Part shown: positions 8,085 through 18,675 of the stretch, piece by piece
Layout: every line of letters begins with the position of its first letter
Position numbering within the stretch: position 1 is the stretch's first letter
DNA from: Gnetum montanum
Lineage: Eukaryota > Streptophyta > Gnetopsida > Gnetales > Gnetaceae
DNA: 64,000 bases
Direction: 5' to 3'
NCBI GenBank assembly: GCA_015680685.1
Contig: MNCI01002227.1
Location: forward strand, 532,526 to 596,525
Notes under the pieces: generated by a model
Seen by the model: only the letters and a program-made list of their open reading frames with translations
The model's database searches: none
Told to the model about the DNA's origin: nothing
Translations under genes and position numbers: made by a program

Positions 8085-9160
8085 TTGACCATCGATGGAC
8101 CATACAGAAAGATTACAAGAGAAATCGACATAAATTTCATCAACTTAGGGTTATCAACGGACGACACAATCATAACCTCAACACAACAAACGCTAGACAG
8201 CTACAAAGGTATGACAAAGTCCCTCGACATAGAAGCTGATAGCATCACCGAAGACTCGTTGACTGAAACTCCCATCGCTATGCCTGATGGTGAAATCAAG
8301 ATATTAAAATTGAGTACATTATTGCAACCTCAATTGGCCAAAGACATAGAATATGTGCTTCAAGACAACATAAAAGCATTCCCTTGGTCTTACACTAATA
8401 TGCCCGGGTTAGATCCTCGAATCGTCCAGCACAATATTATACTCGATCCAAAGTTAAGGCCAATGAAACAAAAATCATGAAAGGTTAAGCCTGAGGTAGC
8501 ATTAGCAGTTCGCAATGAGATCACCAAACTCTATCAGGCAGGTTTCATTCGGGCTGTAGACTACGTTGATTGGGTATCCAACATGGTCATTGTCCCGAAG
8601 AAGAATGGAAGCATTCGCCTATGCATTGACATCCAGGACCTCAATGTTGCGACCATAAAAGATGATTTCCCCCTACCCAGCATCGATCAACTTGTTGACT
8701 CAACCGCTGAGCACGCCTTGCTATCTTTTATGGATGGCTTCTCAGGATATAACCAGATACGCATTAACCCAGAGCATCAGCTCCAGACTACCTTTATGAC
8801 ACCATGGGGTACCTTTTGTTACACAATGATGCCCTTCAGTTTTAAGAATGCTGGGGCCACATATCAAAGGGCAATGAAATTTATTTTTAGCGATTATATG
8901 CTACATTCGCTCAATGATTATGTAGATGATATTGCAATTAAATCGAAAACACTAGAACAACACATCCAAGATTTAGATTTGATCTTAAAACGTTGCTTAA
9001 AATATGAACTTAGGCTCAATCTAAAGAAATGTGTTTTAGAAGTAAAAACGGGCACGATGCTAGGCTTCATAGTGTCAGAAACAGGAATACGGGTGGACCT
9101 AGATAAAGTTAAAGCTGTTATCAATTTAAAACCACCAAGCAATATTACCGAACTTCGGGG
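8085..9160 (+). CDS. Element A: reverse transcriptase domain
   Basis: The RT fingers/palm are recognised from WVSNMVIVPKKNGSIRLCID, DLNVATIKDDFPLPSIDQL, GFSGYNQI, MMPFSFKNAGATYQRAM and NDYVDDIAIKSK. The catalytic Asp pair of YVDD is intact. The GYNQI and GATYQRAM variants are typical of Tat/Athila. The open stretch 8583-9671 also contains the thumb/connection (LRGLQGRLQFIRRFI). Closest copy in the window: B 23640-24741. Confidence 0.9.
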
Positions 9161-9239
9161 TCTACAAGGTAGATTACAGTTCATCAGGCGCTTCATAGAA
9201 AAATTGACGGACAAGTTGAAGCCCATGAATCATTTACTA

Positions 9240-9671
9240 CGAAAGAATGCCCATTTCGAATGGACTCCACAATGCCAAGAAGCTTTCAACCACATTAAGA
9301 TAGCACTAGCTCAGTTACCAATAGTGTACCCTCCAAAGAACAATAAACCTTTCTACATTTATCTTACCACGTTGGATTCGTCCATCGCTTCAATGCTCTG
9401 CCAGAAACGAGACGATGGGACCGAAGTCCCTGTTTATTATTTGAGCCATGCATTAGTGGCCCACGAAAAGAAGTACAATGAGGTGGAGAAGTCATGTTTA
9501 GCCCTTTTCTTTTCCCTAAAGAAATGGCGAAATTACCTCTTCCATAACCAAGCCAACATAATCTGCAAAGATAATGTGCTTAGGGCCATCACCAGTAATA
9601 TTTATGAGTCAAGCAGAATAGAGCGTTGGAAAGCCATAATAGCCGAATTCGAGCTACATTATATAGCGTAG
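9240..9671 (+). CDS. Element A: RT-linked RNase H domain
   Basis: After the FEWTPQCQEAFNHIK junction comes the gypsy-type RNase H: KPFYIYLTTLDSSIASML, VYYLSHAL, YNEVEKSCLALFFSLKKWRNY and HNQANIICKDNVLRAI. The frame ends at TAG (9669-9671) in the FELHYIA segment, where the family reads on into QSSVKGQA, a C-to-T stop. It would degrade the RNA strand of the RNA-DNA hybrid. Confidence 0.85.
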   Translation, partial: RKNAHFEWTPQCQEAFNHIKIALAQLPIVYPPKNNKPFYIYLTTLDSSIASMLCQKRDDGTEVPVYYLSHALVAHEKKYNEVEKSCLALFFSLKKWRNYLFHNQANIICKDNVLRAITSNIYESSRIERWKAIIAEFELHYIA

Positions 9672-10388
9672 TCATCAGTCAAGGGTCAAGCCATAGCGAA
9701 TCAACTAACTACATCACCAATACACGATCAAGCAACAGTAGAGCCAGAGTTTCCAGACGAAAACATAAGCGCGATAAACATAGTTCCCGATGAGTATGAA
9801 GCTATTTTGAACTTTGATGGAGCATTCACCTCTCAAGGGGGGAGTGCTGCTGCCGTCATCACCTATCCCTCTGGGGAGATCTGACCCTTTGCTTACCGCT
9901 TCAACTTTCATTGTACCAACAACATAGCAGAATACGAAGGTCTCCTTAGGGGCCTTACGACAGCATTAACTTCCAACATCACACGACTCGTGGTCAAGGG
10001 AGACTCACAACTAGTTTTAAACTAAGTCACAGATGTTTATACATGCAAAGCACAACATTTACAGCCATACTGTGACTTAGCTAAACATTTACTAAAGCGA
10101 TTCGAAAACATGGATGTGCAACATGTCTCCAGAAATGATAACACCATTGCAGACGCACTTGCCACGCTAGCTCTAAACATATCACCTGATATGTTCCATA
10201 TGTTTCCAAGCTCTATAATCAGTTGTGCTAAACCCATAACTGATACTCTCGATGAATTACCAATTGCATCCGTTAGTACAACATACGCAATAGAATGGTA
10301 TGACGACATAAAAGAGTACCTTCTACGTGGTGAAACACCGCAACATTTAACGAATGCACAAAAGGACGCAGTACGAAAACGTTCTTGA
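9672..10388 (+). CDS. Element A: second (Tat-type) RNase H domain and tether to integrase
   Basis: A second RNase H fold, diagnostic of the Tat lineage: LNFDGAFTSQGGSAAAVI, NNIAEYEGLLRGL, VVKGDSQLVLN and HVSRNDNTIADALATLAL. The Asp-Glu-Asp set (FDGA, AEYEG, GDSQ) is present, followed by Asp in DNTIADALA. Two stops interrupt this copy (in GEI*PFAYRF and in LN*VTDV). The connector (EWYDDIKEYLLRGETPQHL) leads into integrase. Confidence 0.85.
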
Positions 10389-10397
10389 CAATATGCA

Positions 10398-11534
10398 TTG
10401 GTTGGGGACACATTGTGTCATCGATCCTATGAAGATGTATTGCTAACGTGCGTTAGTAGCGTTGATGCCCAAAACATCGTCGAGCAAGTACATGATGGAC
10501 TATGCGGAGGACACATAGCACCTAAAGCAATGGCGACGAAAATAAGACGTTTAGGCTATTATTGGCCACACATGGAGTATGACTGTCTCTCTAAGGCTAA
10601 AACGTGCAGTGTCTATCAAAAACATAGTAATCTGATACATGTTTCACCAAATGAGTTGCATACAGCGCAAATCACCTGGCCCTTTCAAAAGTGAGGGTTG
10701 GACCTTATCGGACCAATAACACCCTCATCTTCTGTAGGGCATAGCTTCATCATAATCGCTACAGAGTATTTCACGAAGTGGGTAGAAGCTGTTCCCCTTA
10801 GAGAAACCACATCCAAACACATATGCAACTTCATCCTTGAAAACATTGTGACTCGTTTTGGCATCCCCATGACCATCATCACTGATAATGGACCACAATT
10901 TAGCAGTGCTGAAACCAGAACTTTCTGTGAAAGCCTAGGGATCAAACACTCATTTTCATCCCCTTATTACCCTCAGAGCAATGGGCAAGCTGAGGCCACA
11001 AATAAAACCATCATTACAGTACTTAAAAAGATGCTTACCCAAAACTTAAAAAGATGGCATGAACAGCTAGTATACGCGCTGTGGGCTTATCGCACTATGC
11101 ATCGGACTTCCACAGGTAAAACACCATATAGTCTTATTTATGTTTCAAAAGCTGTTTTACCCTTGGAATTACAGGTACCATCCTTAAGGATCACACTTTC
11201 CGGACTCCTCGACGAAGGGCAAAACAATGACCTACGCATTATTGACTTGGACTCGATGGAGGAGGAACGCATACGTGCACTCGATAAGATTGAATGGTAT
11301 CAAAAACAACAATGACAACGCCATCGGCACGATGTTCATAAGCACCCTATCAAGGAAGGCGACCTTATGCTCAAAGCCATTCGGGAACACCCAGACAAAT
11401 TCTCAGCCAACTGGGAAGGGCCCTACTTGGTCACCAAAGTGTATGACAACGAAGCATTCAAATTAGTTGACATGGAAGGGAATGACCTTGTAAATCTGAC
11501 CAATCACTTGTTCTTGAAACCGTTCCATGTTTGA
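10398..11534 (+). CDS. Element A: integrase, zinc-binding, DDE core and C-terminal part
   Basis: The zinc-binding region has HDGLCGGH and ...KTCSVYQKH. The last expected Cys (C-x2-C) is Tyr in A and B, while C has CDTC. The core shows DLIGPITPSS (first Asp), ITDNGPQFS (second Asp) and YYPQSNGQAEATNK (Glu). The C-terminal part has KEGDLMLKAI and NWEGPYLVTKVY. A TGA after WPFQK (about 10692) and a frame change near 11313 break the frame. It would insert cDNA into the host genome. Confidence 0.88.
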
Positions 11535-11559
11535 CCATGGACTCAGGTACATTTTCATC

Positions 11560-12140
11560 CTGGCTTCATGACAGTCAACTAATACCACAACTCGTCCTAG
11601 CATCATGATGGTAAATTGATACCACAGCTCGTCCTGGCATCATGACGGTAAACTGATACCACAACTCATCCTAGCATCATGATGGTAAACTGATACCATA
11701 GCTCGTCCTGGCATCATAACAGTAAACTGATACCACAGATCATCCTGGCATCATGACGGTAAACTGATACCATAGCTCGTCCTGGCATCATGACGGTAAA
11801 CTGATACCACAACTTGTCCTGGCATCATGACGGTAAACTGATACCATAGCTCATCCTGACATCACGACAGTAAACTGATACCATAACTCGTCCTGGCATC
11901 ATGATGATAAACTAATACCATAGAATGTCCGCAATGAAAATAAACTAGCACCCATCCGGTACGATAGTAAACTGCCACAGTCACATTCACCAGAGTTCGC
12001 TAAGACTATAAACTGGTTTGCCTCTTCATGGTCCACCAAGACTAGAAACTAGCAATGTACCATCCGCCACGACGCTAAATAGGCAATGTCCAACTAGTCA
12101 TGACATAAAACTAACCCATGATATTCAGCCATGACTATAA
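11560..12140 (+). repeat. Element A: 37-bp tandem array after integrase
   Basis: About nine units of 37 bp from 11574 to about 11910, core ACTGATACCACAGCTCGTCC then TGGCATCATGACGGTAA. They pass into degenerate units with GACTATAAACTGG to about 12140. Most unit differences are C/T or G/A. B keeps about three units (21120-21241). This is the third location of the TAAACTGG-type module in the element. Confidence 0.85.
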
Positions 12141-12358
12141 ACTGGAAATTTCATCTCTAGTTCCTCGATCTGTGGTTGCATTCAAACTTCATCAGAGCCG
12201 TTGCCTCACTTGTCATTAGCCGATCCTGACAACATTGTTGCTATTCATATATAGTGCCTGAAATTTCATCTGTTGCCTTAATTTCATCAGTAGTTGTTCA
12301 AGTCTAAGCTTGTTTACTCACTCATGGTTTTCTTGTCTTCTTGGAGTTGTCTTTGCAG

Positions 12359-12409
12359 GATGACACTTAGAGGTGTTCGTACAAGAATGCACTTCATCAC
12401 AGCAACAAG
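12359..12409 (+). ncRNA. Element A: conserved 51-bp micro-exon candidate before the 3' LTR
   Basis: A T/G-rich tract ending TTGTCTTTGCAG precedes GATGACACTTAGAGGTG. The block closes at ACAAG|GTAATA. It contains MTLRGVRTRMHFITATR. B has the same 51-bp block (20695-20645) with acceptor TTTATAG and donor GGTATC. C has 48 bp (54590-54637) after TTCTAG. Length and splice-like borders persist while flanks diverge. It could be a sense-strand micro-exon or a short leader peptide. The type given here is a placeholder. Confidence 0.45.
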
Positions 12410-13125
12410 GTAATATATTGTTCATAACACACGTGACAAGACAAATCAAGCCATTCACCAGTACATCTTCCATTACATACCCCACCTACCCCTCAACATC
12501 GTCCACTTAATTACATCCTGGACACACCCAATACAACCTAAAAAATTGAACACACTGTCGCACACTACACCACTCTTAAGCAGTTGCAACCCACAACACG
12601 GCATCTGAGCATGCACCAAAAAAATCATGGCCCTTCCCATATAAGCCCTTGGCGGGAAGGTAGTTTCCGTGAAAGAAAATTCTTATGTCTCAAACGATCA
12701 AGTAACATCTCGTTGCATGGCTTTGGCTCTCCGCCAACAAGTTCCCTCGAAACATTAAATAGAGACCCTGTTCCTCCAAAGAACGCAACACCTCATCATG
12801 TGGCTTTGGTTGTGCCAACAAGTTCTCTTACACACCAAGCAAGAGTCTTGTTCTGCCAAAGGATGCACGTCTCATGTCTTGATTCTAAGTCTACAATCAC
12901 TATTGACAAGGATCAGCATAACCCGTATACACACCAGAGCATCCCCTTTATCATTTTCCAATCCCCACAATTTCCATTTCCCTATCCAGCTACAAACTTA
13001 ATGTACTACTGGACACGGTGCGATGACATCTGGTCAAGTGTCAAAGGAAAATACTACTAAGTTGCTTGTGTGGTGTTTTGTACTTCTTTGTCGACGCCTC
13101 TCGGGTCGATTCCTCCAAGCATCAA
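12410..13125. other. Element A: 3' untranslated region
   Basis: Non-coding sequence conserved with B (about 19885-20640) at nucleotide level but not in frame. It holds a degenerate direct duplication of about 90 bp: TGGCTTTGGCTCTCCGCCAA at about 12720 and TGGCTTTGGTTGTGCCAACA at about 12800, each followed by a TTCTNCCAAAG word. The 158-codon open frame across it is not kept in B. Confidence 0.5.
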
Positions 13126-13139
13126 CAAAGAGGGGCCAA
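13126..13139 (+). other. Element A: polypurine tract
   Basis: ACAAAGAGGGGCCAA directly precedes the LTR start TGAAACACCAC. The same tract abuts the 3' LTR of B (TTGGCCCCTCTTTG, 19871-19884) and, as AAAGAGGAACCAA, that of C. It is the plus-strand primer in this family. Confidence 0.85.
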
Positions 13140-14592
13140 TGAAACACCACAAAATTCTAAGCTTAGTACTTCTCCAACAAAAATCGAGCTAACTCATGAT
13201 GCTCCCTAGCATGACTAAAGCTTGAGGGCCCCACAGACAGCTTCAAGCAGAGTCAAACTCAACAAGAAGCAGTTCCCTGGGACCCGCAGATGACCACAGC
13301 GACATCTGGTATCAAACATGGCAACTTCGGAGCTCAAGATACTTAGTTCTCACTAAGTATACATTCCCAGCGTATATGCCCAGCATACTTTCCCAGCGTA
13401 CACGCCTCACATGTACGCTCAGCATGTATGACTGACGTGTGCGCCCGGCATGCAACCCCCGAAGATGGCATGGAAACAGCACTTCAGAGCAAGATTTTAT
13501 ACAAAGCATCAACTCATGCGAACAGAGCAATCATCAGGTGTCATCATGGGCTCCAGAAAGTCGAATTTTGGTCTCAACATCATGCATTTTGGAGTTCATA
13601 CGCTGAGCATGTACATCCTGCATGCCCAGCGTGTATGCCCAGCGTGTCCACCCAGCATGTATGGCCCGCGTATACGCCCGACATATACGCCCAGCATGTA
13701 CAAAGTGTACGACTGGTATGTAGCACAATGTATACCAATCAAAGCTCTCCTGCACCATGTCAGATCAAGGTTAACCAAGCTGAACATCTACAGGCAACAT
13801 CTTCATGGCATCCGAATTCAAATCTGAAGGTCGAACGACTTCTTTTGTTTTGATCAAGTTTGTACGTGGAGGTCATACGTCCAGCGTGTATATGCTAGCA
13901 TACAACGTGTATACGCTAGCGTGCAGCATGCTATACACTTGTAAAATTTCATTCTTTTGCACTCGGTCAACCCGCCACATGTCACCCGACCCAAGTCTAA
14001 ACTTGTATAAAACCCCCAATTTTTCACTAGATCGGGGTGGGCAATTTTGAGCAAACCAGAGACAAAAAAAGGAACCAGAGACGCCGAGAAACCAGAGAGC
14101 AAAGCAAAAACCCTGTATGCTGGACCTTAACCCTACATGCTGAGCATACAGCCTTCATGCTGTGCTTGTAGTTTAAACCAATACACAATCGTCCCTGCGC
14201 ATCCACTGGGGCTCTTCATCCTCCTTGTGTCAGATTCACAACTGCGTTAGACCGGTGTATTGTAACTTTCAGTTTCACAATAATATTATCACATCTATTT
14301 TGCTAAGATTTGTTATAGTTTTTTGTTCATTATTGCATGCTTATTACTTACGTTCATGTACGTTTACGCTTCGTTTTACATTAGTTACGTCGTTTACGTA
14401 TAACCCAGCGTACAGTATATCGGTGTACGTTCGGGGAAATCCTTGCCTGATCCACGTGTGGACCACTCAAGGTACTCTACCTTCATTAATTCCAGCTTGC
14501 CCTCAAGCGAAGGTAGGGTCTTCTATGCATGTCCAGGGATCTCCAGGTTTCTGTTTCATTCCAGTTGGAGATCGACGATTTCGAATAGTACA
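13140..14592 (+). mobile_element. Element A: 3' LTR
   Basis: A 1453-bp LTR beginning TGAAACACCAC after the polypurine tract and ending GAATAGTACA, in line with the B LTR termini. It carries TTGTATAAAACCCC (TATA at 14006-14012) and repeated GCGTATACGC/CAGCGTGTAT motifs at 13360-13720 and 13870-13930. Element C gag sequence resumes straight after it (14593), so A was inserted into C. The 5' LTR lies outside the window, so the target duplication (CACCA on this side) cannot be checked. Confidence 0.85.
14006..14012 (+). promoter_or_regulatory. TATA box of element A 3' LTR
   Basis: TATAAAA within ACTTGTATAAAACCCCCAA, the likely core promoter for the U3/R boundary. It is identical in the solo LTR. 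Confidence 0.6.
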
Positions 14593-16440
14593 CACCACAA
14601 CAGGAAGGATTACATTCCATCCTCATATGACCAAATACTCGTAAGTGACATTCATGTGAGTATCTTGGCCCACCTAATTGAGATGGATGAGGAGGACCAG
14701 AAGTCCACCTCAAATGGGCAACCAAGGAATGAAGATGAATTTGGGGTGGATTCTAAGCTTGAGAACCAAATAGGAGGGCTTTTCCAACAAGACACCCCTA
14801 AGGCCACAATAACCACCTCCATCCCCTTCATCTCTTTCATAGGGAATGTTCCACCATCTTCATCACCACCTTACATGACCATGTTCAGACTTACACTAGT
14901 CATAGCTATGCACCAAGCACAATTGACACTATAGTCTACCTCATTCCACTTCTCCATGTTGTTTGCCACTTAGCCTAGGTTTGCACAATCCTCATCAAGG
15001 GCTACCACTATTGCCAATCCTATGACCATCCAAATGAGGCCCACCATGGGACAACAAGTAACCTGAGGGTCATGTACCTATTTTTTTCCATTTGTGGCAC
15101 AAATATTAGCACAAACATCATTTTTTGTATTTAGCCATATATCACTATAATAACTCAACCTTTTCCCTCTATTCCCCAAGCCATAACAAGACCAAATACT
15201 TCACAACTTATGCCTCAACCCTTTGTTAAAACCCCACAATTGATAGGGGTACCCCAAGGACTGGATCAAGCTTTCCAAATGACCCAAGACTTGACTGAAG
15301 AGTTAAGGGAGCTTAAAGTCCCAACGTCCTAGACCATAAAGATAATGGACTTTTACCAAGATGATTCTATTAGTCCTATGGTCCTACCACTAACTCTTCT
15401 TCCTAGTGTCGTTGTGCCACACTTCACCAAGTACAATGACAAAAGTGATCTGAATGCACATTTGATAACCTTTTGCTCTGAGTGCTTAATGTTGCAAGCA
15501 TGGTTGCATATAATTATGCGGATTTTCCCTATGTCTCTAATAGGAAAATCACTTGACTAGTACCATGGCTTACCAAGAGGATCCATATCCTCTTTGGATG
15601 AACTAATTTCACAATTTGTTAATCATTTCATGTATAACTTAGAACCTAATACCACACTTGACCAACTAATGAAGGTCAAGCAAGAACCCCTTAAGCCAAT
15701 GTAGAGGTTCATCCAATGATGGAATGCTCTTCTTGACAAGATATCATAGTGTATAGCTAAAATACATCTATTAGTTATCTTCAAGAGGGTGGTTAACAAT
15801 TTTGTAAAGTCAAAATTATGTTATCTTGATCCATGGTCTCTTATTCAAGCCTTTTTCTAAACTAAGAATATAGAAGATGTCATAGAAGCCAGCCATGATC
15901 CTACCTACATCGTATATAAAAATCAACATGCATGTAAAGACAAAGATAAGGGTAGGTAAAATAATGTAGCAGTAGCAACCATGACTAAGGAAACTAAACC
16001 AACTAACCAAGGGTTGAAGACTTACCAACCCAAGACCCCTGCTGCTAGCAATAACGATTAACCCTCTACCTTTGGGGCCACTACATTGACTATGTCTAGG
16101 CCTACCTTCACATAGAAAGACTAGTCAAAATATACCAAGTTTCCCCTTAAGCCATCAGAGCTTCTAGACCAACTATTGAAGAGCGATAGAATCCAATACA
16201 AGAAAATGACTGAGATTACCCATAAGAGGCATGATAGGTTATGTGAGATAGCAAAGGACCCTAAGCGAGAAACTAAGGATGACCCTCCAGTATCAAAATA
16301 CTTCAAGCTTAATCACTTTTGCCATTACCACCAATTTCCAGGTCATGATACCATTTTTTCTTTACACTCAAAGATGACTTGCAAAGGATGATCGTTAGGG
16401 GTGAACTAGTATTAGACACTTCAAACCTGGTTAAGCCTTA
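14593..16440 (+). pseudogene. Element C: gag
   Basis: Resumes beside the element A 3' LTR with MDEEDQKSTSNGQPRNEDEF (14683 onward). The gag core follows (MDFYQDDSISPMVLPLTLLP, AHLITFCSECLMLQAW, MSLIGKSLD, 15345-15560). It then aligns with B through LDQLMKVKQEPLKPM and SHDPTY to a knuckle of Tat type (HFCHYHQFPGHDTIF at about 16313-16357, last Cys lost). Many stops are present, mostly C-to-T. It would form the particle and bind RNA. It is the oldest copy of the family here by divergence and nesting. Confidence 0.8.
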
Positions 16441-17107
16441 GAACTAGTCAATGCAAGTATCTAAGGACCCATTATATGCTAACAATAGTTCATACATTAT
16501 ATCATCATTCAATGTTGATGATAATTGGATGCCTACAAGGGAACCATTCTTTATTCGGGGACCCTTCACAACAAAAGGGACTCTTTAGCTTTTACTAGAT
16601 CAAGACCCTATTTTTTTGTAAGGGTACCATCACAAATGTTTCTTAAGGAGCCTTTTGATCAAGGTACCCTAGCCCTTGATAGCACAACCTACCCCAACAA
16701 TAAAACAACAACCCCCCATGGTGGCCAATGTAATGCCTTCTTCCTTGCAACCAACTAGGGATAATAAGAAATCCCCAACCAAATAATGGAAAAAATCTAT
16801 GTAGAAAGCCAATAACAACAATGATAAGTAGGCCAAGTTAGGGAAGGAAGTGGATCTATTGAAGCCTACTTCCATATCATCTATTCCCATGACTTCCATG
16901 ATCCAAGATGCCTCAACAAGTAAACCACGAGAAGAACCAAAACCCCAAGAAGAAAAGAGAAAGGCTAGGCCACAACAACCCAAGGATGAATTTTGTATTT
17001 TGGAGCACATGGAGGAAGTTAGAAGCAACAAATTAACAATTAATAATAAGGAATTCCTGAATGCAATGGAACATGTTAAGAAATCTCTCAAATAAAAGAA
17101 CACAACC
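16441..17107 (+). pseudogene. Element C: gag-PR linker
   Basis: Degenerate coding sequence between the knuckle and the protease. It corresponds to the proline-rich spacer of B, but the PYVVRIP repeats of B are reduced to traces (around 16600, RPYFFVRVPS). Then follow KPTSISSIPM and a Lys/Glu-rich part (about 16850-17095) matching the KPTPLSAIPMAS...INKHTPNSKDLV block of B. Confidence 0.6.
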
Positions 17108-17904
17108 TTGAGCTTGTATGACTTGGTCATTACTTCTGTTGCTCACCATGAGGCATTGGTTAAGATGTTGACCTTCATTCCTATTAGCAAGGACGTCATT
17201 GCTAGCAAAGAGTCTATCCATGTAGTCATGGTAACCTCTTCTTCCAAGAAATCAAACTCAATATTGCTAGTGTTTCGCAATAGTAAAATCAAGACAAACC
17301 CCCAAAATGACAAAGTAACTAAAGCTCCTCTCTTTATAACCATACGGGTTGGGCAATATAAAGTACATAGGGTACATGTAGATGATGGACTGGTAACCAA
17401 CATCATACCTCATACTATTATTGAACATTTGGGCCTCACAGAACAAATGCAACACATGATGACTTTAGCCCTTAAATCCTTTAATGGATCATGGGTTGTG
17501 GTCAAAGGCTCCATTTCTTTAGATTTTGTGGTAGAGGAAGATCTTAGCTAGTCCAATTGCAAGTTGTGTCTTCACCTATTCACCAAGAAATCCACTTTCC
17601 TTATGAGGGAGGTGAAATCATTATTCATAGTGATAGTGCAGCCCCTTTAGCTGTTAACAACATTAATGTAGAACAAGGGTCCAAAGTGGAGTTTCAAGAA
17701 GAAACTCCTACTATTTGCCATAAAATCAAAGGAAGTGATATAGCAAAAGAGGCTAAAGTAAATAACGATAAACCCATTGATGAGCTATGGGGAGAGCTCC
17801 CATTCAATGTTGTTAGTAAAGAAGATGGAGAATATAAATTGGTGCAAAATAGACCATACACATTTCCCAATCTCTCAAAGATTAGGAAACACCTGCATAG
17901 GTGA
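17108..17904 (+). pseudogene. Element C: retropepsin and C-terminal tail
   Basis: A protease with VHVDDGLVTNIIPH (again DDG), HLGLTEQ and VVVKGSISLDFVV. About 90 bases that should hold ILGRPWL are missing near 17550, so the enzyme is incomplete. The tail VSSPIHQEIHFPYEGGEI and ELPFNVVSKEDGEYK matches A and B. The frame ends at 17902-17904. The upstream part (VAHHEALVKML...) is the PR N-terminal extension, present in B in degraded form. Confidence 0.82.
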
Positions 17905-18204
17905 TATATGCTCCTAATCCTTCTTACACCTTATGCAGTCATAACCCTATAACTATATGTACTTATAGCCTAATAGCTTAGTTTATACTTAATTTTTTTT
18001 TTGTTACCTTGTTTTCCTTTATGTTGAATTCTTTATTTACCTATAACTTAAACTTTATCTTTGTTTTACATCCTTTTACTTTTGAAGCCTTTTTCTTTTT
18101 ACTCAAAAAAGCCAAAAACAACATAAAAATTTTAAAACTGAAAACTCCATAAAAATTTATAAAACACAAAATAACCAAAAAAATATACATTTTCTTTTAT
18201 GTAT

Positions 18205-18305
18205 TATATGACCTACCATGGCCTTAAATTGGCAAATACTACATGGCCCACCATGGCCTTACACTAGCAAATACCGCATGGCCCACCATGGCCTAAAACT
18301 AGCAA
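18205..18305 (+). repeat. Element C: three CATGGCC(C/T)ACCATGGCCTTA units after PR
   Basis: Three direct units of about 36 bp with core CCATGGCCTTAAATTGGCAA. CCATGG and GGCC make it palindrome-rich. Same place and same type of module as in A and B. Confidence 0.75.
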
Positions 18306-18670
18306 AAAACTTTGTATCTCATTTTTTACTTTAGTTTACAACTTTGTTTTATAACTATTTTAACCTTCTATTGCATGGAAACCAAGTTTAGCCAACATAG
18401 CCTTTAGATATAAATTACAACATAGAGCTGTAACATAAACAAAACCATAATGCTAGAACATTATAAGCAGAATTAAAACTAAAATTTAAAATTAAAATTA
18501 AAATGTCCATAGCATCATGACCATAGCGACATAACATGGCAAAAATGTCCAACTAAAGAATGTTTAAATAATAAACTATTTTGGCTAATACTATTCATAC
18601 ATCATCATCAGCATGAAAATGAAATAGCTGAAACTGAGAGGTAATTGATGGAACTAAGTAGTATCTATAA
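18306..18670. other. Element C: 3' flank of the antisense gene up to the B insertion
   Basis: AT-rich non-coding DNA equivalent to A 936-1289. No ORF. Simple AAATTAAAATTAAAATT runs lie near 18485. It ends at the GAGGG target site of B. Confidence 0.5.
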
Positions 18671-18675
18671 GAGGG
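18671..18675. other. Target site duplication of element B (left)
   Basis: GAGGG immediately before TGTACTG. The identical GAGGG at 36603-36607 follows the right LTR. The site lies at the distal end of exon 8 of the element C antisense gene. Confidence 0.9.

Larger units (their letters stand above)
8047..11534 (+). pseudogene. Element A: pol (RT, RNase H, second RNase H, integrase)
   Basis: The polyprotein of a Tat-lineage element. In order: N-terminal RT region, RT (YVDD at about 8920-8931), RNase H, a second RNase H, integrase with zinc-binding and DDE parts, and a C-terminal block with NWEGPYLVTKVYDNEAFKL, ending TGA at 11532-11534. Several stops interrupt it, for example TGA at 8478-8480, TAG at 9669-9671 and the TGA after ...RKRS near 10386. 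Most are single C-to-T or G-to-A changes relative to B or C. It would copy and integrate the element, but this copy is inactive. Confidence 0.9.

Noticed and set aside
12584-13060. 158-codon open frame in the 3' UTR of A
   Set aside because: The matching DNA in B has different frame lengths and indels not in multiples of three, so there is no sign of coding constraint.
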